The notes under the pieces: generated by a model | Seen by the model: only the letters and a program-made list of their open reading frames with translations | Told to the model about the DNA's origin: nothing | Database searches by the model: none | Part shown: in pieces, positions 57,549 to 64,000 of the stretch | Layout of the letters: each line of letters begins with the position of its first letter | Numbering within the stretch: position 1 is the stretch's first letter | Position numbers and translations under genes: made by a program | DNA from: DASWJQ01 sp036397095 | GTDB lineage: Bacteria; Chloroflexota; Anaerolineae; Anaerolineales; E44-bin32 | Direction of reading: 5' to 3' | Assembly: GCA_036397095.1 (NCBI GenBank) | Contig: DASWJQ010000118.1 | Span: forward strand, 23,392-87,391 | Length of the DNA: 64,000 nucleotides

Positions 57549-59636
57549 TCAGCGCAGCTGAGCGTAGTAGACCTGCGATCCGGCGGCGACAAACAGGTCG
57601 TTGGGCGGCCCCAGCGTCAATGCCGTGACGTTGTCGTCGAAACCGCCGATCGCCCTGATGTCCGCTTGATACACCATGCGCATGCTGTATTGCAGGACCG
57701 ACCGGCTAGCACTGTCCAGGAAATAGAGCGAAGGTTCGGGAGGTGGTGAGTACAGCATCTCGCTGATGACCGACGGCTGGGGCTCATTGGCCGGTGTGGC
57801 CGGACGCTCCTGCTGGAAGCGCAGGTCCTGCTCGCAGTCAACCTGAATCACGCCCGCGTCGCGGGTGCGCATGCAGCGGTCCAGGCTGCCGTCGGCATGC
57901 AGAATAAACAGCTCTTCCTGGGATTGGGCCAGGTCGATGGCGTCGGCCAAATCGGGCACGTCATCTACGAAGTACAACCCGGCGCCGCCGCTAAACACGC
58001 CGCCGGAGGCGTCGTACAACCAGACGGCGTTGGCCTGCGGATCGAGGATATACAGCGTGTCGGCGAAAACATCGATCGCTTTGATCAAGCCAAAACCGGT
58101 GTCGGGCGGCGTCAGTTGACCAGTCAGCGGGCGGCGATCGGGAGCGCAGTAAAGCAGCGTGCCATCAGTATCGATCGCCACCACGCCCTCGGCGCCAAGG
58201 GCGCCTGGTTCCTCCTGGACGGCCATATCCACCGGGGTGCCCATCCCGCTGATGCTGTTGGGCCCTCGCAGGCAGTCGAACTCCCGATTGATTTCGTAGC
58301 CACGGCCGGTCGCCCAGGTGTGCCATAGCACAGTGTTGGCCGCGTCCAGAACGTACAGGTCGGCGGCGGTGGCCGCCAGGTGGCTGATGCGGGCATTGCC
58401 GCCAAAGCCACCACCGACCAACGGCGTGAACTCGACGCGCTGAATGAGGTCAAGGTCATCGAGTGCGGCTTGCACCTGGGTGGCCATGGCCAACAGCGAG
58501 TCGCTCTCACCGTAGTCGTCGGCCTGCTCGAGCCAATGCTTGGCCAGGGCCCATGCTTCACGGGCCGGAGTTCGTTCGGTGAATCCTTGCGCTTCGGCGA
58601 TGGTGCGCTGGGCCTCGGCCAGATACAAATCGAACTGCTGGCTGCGGCCGCGCCGCAAGTACACCACCGACACCGCCAGCAGCACGACCAGTGGGATGGC
58701 GACAGCGGTCACCGCCAGCACGGCCGGTGAGAACTCGCCGGGACGCGGCGGATCGATCCAGCCCGGCGCCAGTCGAACCAGACCGCGGGTGATGGCGGCG
58801 CCAACGCGCAGCAGCACGGTCTGCACGGCCTCGACGGCAGGTTGCAGCCGGGTGGCCACCTGGCCCAAGGCGGGACCGACCGACGGCCGGGCGGCCTGGC
58901 GGGGCCGGCCGGCCGGCCGCGGCCCACTGGCCGCGACCGGTTTGGCATCATCCAATGTGCGCTCGGCTTGGCCCTCAGGCACCAGCCGCAGCAGCAAGCC
59001 GTGGGTGTCCTGCTGGCGGGCCTGGCTCAACTGCTCGATGGCCTGGGCCGGCGCCAGGTTGCCAATCGACTGCATCACCGGATCCGACCAGGCCGGCGGT
59101 TCGGCGGTGCCAATCAGCAGCATGTCGGCGGCCCGGACCTCAAGGTGGTGGTAGCGCAGCGCCGGCGAGGGCGACGAACCGAGGGGCCGGCGGGCGGCTT
59201 CGGCCGAGCCAAAGCGGCTGACTTGGCCGCCGCGCACCAACGTCACCTCGCCACGGCCGCACTGGGCCACGTACAAATCGGCGCCGCGCAAGGCCGCCAG
59301 CATTAGGTGACCGCTGAGCTGCCCCTGGCTCTCGCGGATCGCCGGCGCCAGCAGGTGGTCATTGGCCACGCCGGCTGCCTGGCGTAGGGCGGATGTCACC
59401 GAACCCGGCGTCCGGTAAAAGGCCTCGGCCGCCACTTCGACCAGATGCTGCCTGAGGCCAGGTGATGGCTGCTCGCCGCCGGTCAACTCGAGGCTGGCAA
59501 AGAACAGATCTTCGCCCCGGCCCCGGGCCGTCCGGCGCGGGGCGCGGCGAGCGACGGTGCCCGGTGGCGGAGTCGAGCGCGCCGACCCACCGGCAATATG
59601 AACCAGACCGACATCAGCTTCAAGCGAAGGGGGCAT
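57549..59636 (-). CDS. Degenerate PP2C-like domain, membrane helix and beta-propeller protein
   Basis: The 695-aa protein starts with a PP2C-like fold that lacks the metal-binding DGxGG and GGxDN motifs. Remnants are EDLFFASLELTGG, LYVAQCGRGEVTLVRGGQVSRFGSAEAARRPLGSS and LIGTAEPPAWSD. A basic/Pro linker leads to a membrane helix near residues 320-345 (AVLAVTAVAIPLVVLLAVSVVYL). A coiled region follows (DLYLAEAQRTIAEAQGF), then an extracytoplasmic beta-propeller with repeated blade strands such as ADLYVLDAANTVLWH, VVAIDTDGTLLY, ADTLYILDPQANAVWLYD and PSLYFLDSASRSVLQY. It likely senses state rather than dephosphorylating. The start at 59636 is placed 7 nt after TACAAT; 59645 is an alternative. 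Confidence 0.75.
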   Translation of the reverse strand: MPPSLEADVGLVHIAGGSARSTPPPGTVARRAPRRTARGRGEDLFFASLELTGGEQPSPGLRQHLVEVAAEAFYRTPGSVTSALRQAAGVANDHLLAPAIRESQGQLSGHLMLAALRGADLYVAQCGRGEVTLVRGGQVSRFGSAEAARRPLGSSPSPALRYHHLEVRAADMLLIGTAEPPAWSDPVMQSIGNLAPAQAIEQLSQARQQDTHGLLLRLVPEGQAERTLDDAKPVAASGPRPAGRPRQAARPSVGPALGQVATRLQPAVEAVQTVLLRVGAAITRGLVRLAPGWIDPPRPGEFSPAVLAVTAVAIPLVVLLAVSVVYLRRGRSQQFDLYLAEAQRTIAEAQGFTERTPAREAWALAKHWLEQADDYGESDSLLAMATQVQAALDDLDLIQRVEFTPLVGGGFGGNARISHLAATAADLYVLDAANTVLWHTWATGRGYEINREFDCLRGPNSISGMGTPVDMAVQEEPGALGAEGVVAIDTDGTLLYCAPDRRPLTGQLTPPDTGFGLIKAIDVFADTLYILDPQANAVWLYDASGGVFSGGAGLYFVDDVPDLADAIDLAQSQEELFILHADGSLDRCMRTRDAGVIQVDCEQDLRFQQERPATPANEPQPSVISEMLYSPPPEPSLYFLDSASRSVLQYSMRMVYQADIRAIGGFDDNVTALTLGPPNDLFVAAGSQVYYAQLR

Positions 59637-59643
59637 GGGCGCC

Positions 59644-59672
59644 ATTGTACAGAAACGGGTTGGCCGTCGCAA
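59644..59672 (-). promoter_or_regulatory. Promoter TTGCGA-17-TACAAT of the propeller gene
   Basis: TTGCGA at 59672-59667 and TACAAT at 59649-59644 are spaced by 17 nt. The -10 ends 7 nt before the ATG at 59636, predicting a leaderless transcript. Confidence 0.5.
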
Positions 59673-59719
59673 TCAAGGCTGCAAGAATCGAGCCTGGGAG
59701 CCGAAAACCGGCGGTCGAG

Positions 59720-60757
59720 TTAGGGGGTTGGGGTCGCCGCACCAGGCGGCAGGATGCCTTCCGGATCATTGAGCGGAGGCGCAGTTTGGGTCGGGACGGG
59801 ATCATTAGCAGAGGCGTCTGGACGGTCGACTGTGCGGTAGGGCCATAGCTCCAGGCGCCAGGCGAGGACTACCGCCAGCACAGCGCCGAGCAAGCCGACC
59901 AGGAGCAGGCCAAACAATCCGAAGCGGCGGCGCTTGGGTTGGCCGGCGGCTTCCGCGGGCAGCTCGAGCACGACAACGGTGATATTGTCATGGCCCCCAC
60001 GCTCTCGCGCCAGATCGACCAGCGCTTCGGCGGCGGCGGCAGGTTCCATTGAGCCCAGGATTCTGCTCAAATCGGGCGCTTCGACCAGGTCGGTCAGCCC
60101 GTCACTGCACAGCAGCAGCTTGTCGGCGGCCTGCAACGTGAGGCCTTGGTGCGAGGTGGACCCGTGGTCGTTGGGATCAGCGGTCAGGCGGATGCGTAGG
60201 TCGGCTTCCGGCGGTTGCTCGCCGCCAATGTGTCGACGCAGCACATGCTGGTGTGGATGGTCTTCGGCTTCTTCTTCACTGATAATGGCGTGGTCAAGCG
60301 CTTCCTGCACCCAGGTGTGGTCATTGGTTAGTTGGCGCAGCTGGTCGCCCTGGAGCAGGTAAATGCGGCTGTCGCCGACATTGGTCAGGTACAGTCGGTT
60401 GCCAATCACCCACACTGCAGCCACTGTCGAACCCATGCCCTGGCGGGCCTCATCGTCGCCGGCGGCTTCTATCACGGCGCGGGCCGCATCGCTGACGGCG
60501 GCGCGCAAGGTCGCCAGCGGGTCCTGGCCCGTGCTACCACCGACGCGTTCGACAACCCGGTCGACGGTGAGCTCGGCCGCCACCTCGCCGGCCTGGTGTC
60601 CACCGATGCCGTCGGCCACGACCGCCACCAGCGCCGGTTGGTCAGTGCGCTCCAGTTGGTAGGCGGTCACCGAATAACGGTCTTCGTTGTGTTCACGGCG
60701 CTCGCCGGGATGGCTCAGCGCGCCAACGGTCAGATGGGGTCGGTCTGTTGGCTTCAC
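59720..60757 (-). CDS. PP2C-family Ser/Thr protein phosphatase with C-terminal membrane helix
   Basis: The 345-aa protein has a full bacterial PP2C set: SHPGERREHNEDRYSV (Asp/Glu metal site), VVADGIGGHQAGEVAA, QGMGSTVAAVWV, LTNVGDSRIYLL, LLLCSDGLTDLV and RERGGHDNITVVVLEL. A membrane helix follows at about residues 280-302 (FGLFGLLLVGLLGAVLAVVLAW), with a short Pro/Thr outer tail. It would reverse Ser/Thr kinase signalling at the membrane. It overlaps the FHA gene by 4 nt; FHA domains read phosphothreonine, so the two probably work together. No Ser/Thr kinase is in the window. Confidence 0.94.
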   Translation of the reverse strand: MKPTDRPHLTVGALSHPGERREHNEDRYSVTAYQLERTDQPALVAVVADGIGGHQAGEVAAELTVDRVVERVGGSTGQDPLATLRAAVSDAARAVIEAAGDDEARQGMGSTVAAVWVIGNRLYLTNVGDSRIYLLQGDQLRQLTNDHTWVQEALDHAIISEEEAEDHPHQHVLRRHIGGEQPPEADLRIRLTADPNDHGSTSHQGLTLQAADKLLLCSDGLTDLVEAPDLSRILGSMEPAAAAEALVDLARERGGHDNITVVVLELPAEAAGQPKRRRFGLFGLLLVGLLGAVLAVVLAWRLELWPYRTVDRPDASANDPVPTQTAPPLNDPEGILPPGAATPTP

Positions 60758-62628
60758 GCTGGGCTCTCCTCCTGAACCTCGTCGATTAAATCGCCAGCCA
60801 GTGGTTCAAGTTGGACCTGATTGCTGGCTTCTGCACCGGGCACCTGGAAACGCAGGGTGACGCGGCCCAGTTGTACCAGGTCGCCATGCCGCAGCCGCCA
60901 GCCGTCCTCGGGCAACGGGTCGAAGTTGACCCATGTGCCGGCAATCGAGCCCTGGTCCCGCAGCAGATAATCGCCGCCGGCCTGACGGATCAGCCGGGCG
61001 TGCAGGCCCGACACCGTAGGGTCGTTGAGCGGGAATGCGGCCAGGGAGGCATCGCGCCCAAGTGTGACATCGGCTCCGGTTAATGGCAATGGCTCCCCAG
61101 GCTCGCCATTCTCCAGCAGCGGCACCAGAAAGGCCTCGATTGGACCGTCATCCTGCGGCCGCAGCCGAGCCCGGGCCAGCGTCGTTCGAGGGCGGCTGCG
61201 GCTCGGGCCGGGCGTGGCCTGGCGGCGCTGCCCAAGGGTGAGCAGGCCGACGGCAATGGCAATGCCGGCCGCCAGCACCCCCAACACCAACAGCAGGGAG
61301 CCGATAGCCGGCCCCAGGGCCGCCAGCCCGCCCGGCGGCGGCACCACGGTCATGGCCACGACGTGCGGCTGGGAGCGACCTTCGAGACCCAGTTCGTCGA
61401 CGACGACGACTTCCAAAGTGACGGGTCCCGACTGGTCAACGGTTGTCAGATCCCAGGTGAACAGGTCATACGGTGGTGACGAGCGGGTCTGGACTGCCTG
61501 GTCGTCGGCCAGCAGTTGGCTGCTTTGGAGCGACCTGGTGTGACCATCGGGGAAGGAAACGACGGCCTGGATGGTCGTTTCGGTCGGGGGCAGTTCGTCG
61601 ACGCCAACCGCCGGATCGGGACTGTCGCGCGTAATGGCTTGCGGCGGCTGGACCAGCGCCACGTCGGGGGGCGTCACCATCACCTCAAAGCTGCGCGGTT
61701 CCGATGCGGCGATCAACCCGGTCTGGGTGACATGCAGTTCGACCTGGTGTGGCCCGTCGTCTGCTACGGCCGAGCGGTAGGAGACCAGGTACTGGGTGCG
61801 GAGTGTGGTCAGCACCTGCCACAAGTCAGGCAGAGTTGGGGAGGCCGGGTCGAGTTGGTAGACCGAACCGCCGGTGGCTTCGGCGAGCTGCACAAGCAGC
61901 GGGTAGGACTCGTGTTCGACCGCTTCCGGTGTGTCAATCAGCACCGGAAAGATGGTGGCGCCCAATTGGTTGGCACGGGCGATCGTGTTGGTGACGACCA
62001 ACTCGGCCGGTTCGCGCACCAGGGGGGTGAAGAACACGACGACCGACGGGATCTGCTGGCCGTCGGACTGACCTTCCAGCGAAGCCAGGGCATTGATAAG
62101 CAGTTCGTAGTCCGTGATTGGCGGGTCGAAGCTGGGCAGGAAACCGTAGAGCGTGGCTGCAAGGCGGGCGGCGGAGGGGGCATGGGAGACCAGCGGGCCG
62201 GCCCCGGTGTGGAGGGTAAGGTCATCGGCGCCAAAGTCGCTGGCCTCGGGGTGCTGCCACCAATCGAGCAGCGACTGGCGCACAAAGTCGAAGCGGGTCC
62301 GGCCCCGGCTATCGCGCACCGCCAGCGCCGGCCCGGTGTTGATGACGAACAGTTGGCGGGCGCCCAGCTCAACCTCCTCGACCGCCAGCGCCGGCCGGCT
62401 GACGCCATCTTCGAAGATGTCGAATGCAGACGCCGGCAAGCCGCGCAAGCGGCGGCCTCCGCCTTCCGACACGGTGGCATACATGCTTACCGTCGGGAAG
62501 GAATCGGTGTTGGGGGGAGAGAGGCGGACACTGGCGTTCACTTGCGCCAGCACGGCCTGAGCGACCAGCAGCGCGGCCAGCGCCAGGCCGCCGGCCAAGG
62601 CCAGTCTCCAGCGCGGGGAGCCTAGCAT
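60754..62628 (-). CDS. VWA-like domain protein with membrane helix and cytosolic FHA domain
   Basis: The 624-aa protein has a signal peptide (LALAGGLALAALLVAQAVLA) and an outer VWA-like domain. Its MIDAS is degraded (LFVINTGPALAVRDS where DxSxS would be). IPSVVVFFTPLVREP and ATIFPVLIDTPE follow, then RTQYLVSYRSA. A beta-sandwich region leads to a membrane helix near residues 455-480 and a C-terminal FHA domain (ADVTLGRDASLAAFPLNDPTVSGLHARLIRQ... GTWVNF). The FHA keeps the Arg, Ser and Asn that bind phosphothreonine. The start at 62628 is set 7 nt after TGCTACAAT; 62637 is possible. Confidence 0.85.
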   Translation of the reverse strand: MLGSPRWRLALAGGLALAALLVAQAVLAQVNASVRLSPPNTDSFPTVSMYATVSEGGGRRLRGLPASAFDIFEDGVSRPALAVEEVELGARQLFVINTGPALAVRDSRGRTRFDFVRQSLLDWWQHPEASDFGADDLTLHTGAGPLVSHAPSAARLAATLYGFLPSFDPPITDYELLINALASLEGQSDGQQIPSVVVFFTPLVREPAELVVTNTIARANQLGATIFPVLIDTPEAVEHESYPLLVQLAEATGGSVYQLDPASPTLPDLWQVLTTLRTQYLVSYRSAVADDGPHQVELHVTQTGLIAASEPRSFEVMVTPPDVALVQPPQAITRDSPDPAVGVDELPPTETTIQAVVSFPDGHTRSLQSSQLLADDQAVQTRSSPPYDLFTWDLTTVDQSGPVTLEVVVVDELGLEGRSQPHVVAMTVVPPPGGLAALGPAIGSLLLVLGVLAAGIAIAVGLLTLGQRRQATPGPSRSRPRTTLARARLRPQDDGPIEAFLVPLLENGEPGEPLPLTGADVTLGRDASLAAFPLNDPTVSGLHARLIRQAGGDYLLRDQGSIAGTWVNFDPLPEDGWRLRHGDLVQLGRVTLRFQVPGAEASNQVQLEPLAGDLIDEVQEESPA

Positions 62629-62635
62629 GCCGGAC

Positions 62636-62641
62636 ATTGTA
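62636..62641 (-). promoter_or_regulatory. Extended -10 TGCTACAAT of the VWA-FHA operon
   Basis: TACAAT with TGC in front on the minus strand ends 7 nt before the ATG at 62628. No SD is present, so a leaderless mRNA is predicted. Confidence 0.55.
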
Positions 62642-62751
62642 GCACGCAGCCCAGAGCACCCCATCCCATTACAGTTGGCTTACAAAAGCGCCACCCAGCG
62701 GGGTGAAGCCTATAGGATGAGAGCAGTAAAACGAGCGGGTCATCCGGGGTA

Positions 62752-62928
62752 ATGATGACAAACGCACACTGGCCAGAACCCATCTCCGATACGGACTGGG
62801 GACGAACCGACCTCAACGAAGCCGCTGACCGCGGCGAGCGCTTGATCCGTTTGGTCCTGTTGAGCGGATTCGCCATCGTCCTGGTGATCGAAGGTTGGTT
62901 CATCTGGCAACTCCTGAGCACAATCTAG
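62752..62928 (+). CDS. Small single-pass membrane protein (58 aa)
   Basis: A 58-codon frame with two adjacent ATGs (62752 and 62755) encodes an acidic N-terminal half (WPEPISDTDWGRTDLNEAADRGERLI) and a membrane helix (LVLLSGFAIVLVIEGWFIWQLL). A GGGG stretch lies just upstream as a weak SD. A perfect terminator follows within 100 nt, and the gene is otherwise alone between divergent and convergent neighbours. The helix and terminator make it credible. Its family is not recognised; it could be a small regulator of a membrane protein. Confidence 0.6.
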   Translation: MMTNAHWPEPISDTDWGRTDLNEAADRGERLIRLVLLSGFAIVLVIEGWFIWQLLSTI

Positions 62929-63006
62929 CCGCGGCCGGGTCACCGGTTGCAGTTCTCTCCTCCTCCAAAGGATGGTAGGCGGCCGCTGATTGGGCCTGCC
63001 GACCAC

Positions 63007-63049
63007 AAGCGAAATCCTCCCGACGGCGCTGCCGGGAGGATTTCGCTTT
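63007..63049 (+). terminator. Bidirectional 16-bp hairpin terminator
   Basis: AAGCGAAATCCTCCCG and CGGGAGGATTTCGCTT pair perfectly around a 10-nt loop. TTTG follows the stem on the plus strand. It separates the 58-aa gene from the convergent membrane protein gene and can serve both. Confidence 0.75.
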
Positions 63050-63070
63050 GTAGGCTGGCTGTGGATTGCG

Positions 63071-64000
63071 TTAGGCTGCGGCCGGCTCCGGCAGCGCCGC
63101 GCCGGTTCGTCCGGTCAAGCGCCGATAGGTGACGGTCCAGGCGCCATACAGGTAGGTCTGGATTACGCCGGAGAGCACGATCAAGACCGGCAGGTAGAGC
63201 ACGAAGCACAGTGCGGCGACACCAACGCCGACGCCGATCGAAGCGTCGCTTCCCAGCGCCAGGCCGCTGACGACCGGGATGACGAGCAGGATCATCGGCG
63301 CGCTGAGAATCAGCCCGACGAGGAAGCCGCCGAAAACCAGGATCAAGGCCATGACGATCACCGGGCCGACATGCGCACGGGCCACCTGCCAGGCTTTGCG
63401 TAGCGCCTCAAAGACCGGCAGCCCGTCAACCACGATGGCGACCTGGGTCAGGTTCAGGTAGACATTGACCAGCACGGCCAGCGGGACGATCAGGCAGATC
63501 AGGGGGATCAGGCACAACAACCCAATTCCAAGGGTGACGAGGCCGAACACAAGCAAGGCGGCGATGGCGATTCCCGCGAGTACGATACCGGCCCCGAAAA
63601 CCAGCAGGTTCAGACCAAGCAAGCGCCAGAAGTGCTCGAGGCCACCCTTGAAAGCGGATGACAGCGACACCGTCTGGCCTTCATCGGCCTGGTCGAACCC
63701 ATAGATCAGGCCGGCCTGGCCCAGGATGCCTAGCACGATGAAGATCAGTGACATGAGCAGGATGAGCAGCACGATGCCGATGACAACCGCCACCAGAATG
63801 GCGGGGTCGATCGATTCAAAGAACCGCTCTACCTGCGGGAAATCGCCTGACCCACCGCTGTAGTTGACGCCGCTGCCGGCGTTGCCGCCGCCCCCGCCGC
63901 CCCCGCCGCCGCTGCATCCGGCAAGGATGCCCAGGACCCATAGACCCTTGTAGCGCCAGGTGATATCCCAGGTTCGTTTGAGAATCGCTCCGTAGTCCAT
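63071..64000 (-). CDS. Multi-pass membrane protein (DUF7544-like)
   Basis: The 309-aa protein has about seven membrane helices, with KGLWVLGILAGC first. A run of nine Gly follows the first Cys, then a short outer loop (QVERFFESIDP). Further segments are ILVAVVIGIVLLILLMSLIFIVLG, LLVFGAGIVLAGIAIAALLVFGL, GPVIVMALILVFGGFLVG and LYLPVLIVLSGVIQTYLYGAWTVTYRRL. The cytosolic motif VVDGLPVFEALRKAWQVAR is typical of the DUF7544/glycerophosphodiester phosphodiesterase membrane-domain-like group. Its ATG is the last codon of the window (64000), so the start cannot be checked against an upstream SD. Function is unknown. Confidence 0.7.
   Translation of the reverse strand: MDYGAILKRTWDITWRYKGLWVLGILAGCSGGGGGGGGGNAGSGVNYSGGSGDFPQVERFFESIDPAILVAVVIGIVLLILLMSLIFIVLGILGQAGLIYGFDQADEGQTVSLSSAFKGGLEHFWRLLGLNLLVFGAGIVLAGIAIAALLVFGLVTLGIGLLCLIPLICLIVPLAVLVNVYLNLTQVAIVVDGLPVFEALRKAWQVARAHVGPVIVMALILVFGGFLVGLILSAPMILLVIPVVSGLALGSDASIGVGVGVAALCFVLYLPVLIVLSGVIQTYLYGAWTVTYRRLTGRTGAALPEPAAA

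Noticed and set aside
1..64000. tRNA, rRNA and CRISPR arrays
   Set aside because: No T-loop GGTTCGAATCC with matching stems, no rRNA core and no regularly spaced direct repeats were seen; the repeats found are palindromes or one tandem duplication.

Overview
This is a GC-rich, gene-dense bacterial chromosome segment with no tRNA, rRNA, CRISPR array, phage or recognisable insertion sequence. The gene content points to Chloroflexota, probably Anaerolineae-like: the DUF6754 / MutL-type ATPase / zinc-ribbon membrane cluster, the DUF3090 - SCO1664 - histidine phosphatase trio, a CoaE-GNAT fusion, a NurA-HerA pair with an extra partner, and lipoproteins with Pro/Thr-rich linkers. The taxonomic call is an inference from gene families, not from a marker tree.

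Layout. 0-4.3 kb (minus): a truncated membrane-anchored molybdopterin oxidoreductase, a UbiD decarboxylase, a glutaredoxin-like protein and glucose-6-phosphate dehydrogenase. 4.4-8.7 kb (plus): a C39-like peptidase with TPRs, a repeat-rich gap, then a response regulator / histidine kinase / thioredoxin-like lipoprotein operon with overlapping genes. 8.8-12.3 kb (minus): herA, a possible HAS-barrel protein and nurA, a DNA end-processing operon. 12.4-20.7 kb (plus): an eight-gene, tightly packed operon of uncharacterised membrane proteins, a DWL-repeat zinc-ribbon protein, a MutL/GlmL-like actin-fold ATPase and an LPATG-bearing surface protein. It ends at a strong hairpin and is the best candidate for an undescribed system. 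20.8-31.5 kb: an ATPase with a winged-helix tail, phosphohexomutase, a lone solute-binding lipoprotein, uvrC, a CheY-like protein, galK, an XPB/Ssl2-like protein, a lipid kinase and a CBS protein. 32-36.3 kb (minus): HAD hydrolase, tandem GNAT, methyltransferase, two possible small ORFs around an intrinsic terminator, and a VOC-ArsR-SRPBCC operon with a candidate operator. 36.3-44.6 kb (minus): a complete branched-chain amino-acid-type ABC transporter (livFGMHK) preceded by its own two-component pair. 45-51.8 kb (minus): homoserine dehydrogenase, formyltransferase, DUF4910 aminopeptidase-like protein, the SCO1664/DUF3090/phosphatase trio, rarA. 52.3-56.1 kb (plus): maf, a MecA-like class B PBP and rsgA, overlapping. 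56.3-62.6 kb (minus): coaE-GNAT, a degenerate PP2C-propeller protein, an active-looking PP2C phosphatase and a VWA-FHA protein. 62.7-64 kb: a 58-aa membrane peptide, a terminator, and a multi-pass membrane protein.

Two window-wide signals stand out. First, many transcription units start with an extended -10 of the form TGNTANAAT. At six genes the start codon lies only 7-9 nt downstream of this box with no Shine-Dalgarno, which predicts leaderless mRNAs, whereas internal operon genes use ATGA-type overlaps or clear SD sites. Second, several intergenic gaps hold large imperfect palindromes built on (T)AACCAC/ATAACACAAAG arms, plus other local palindrome families, suggesting REP/MITE-like elements.
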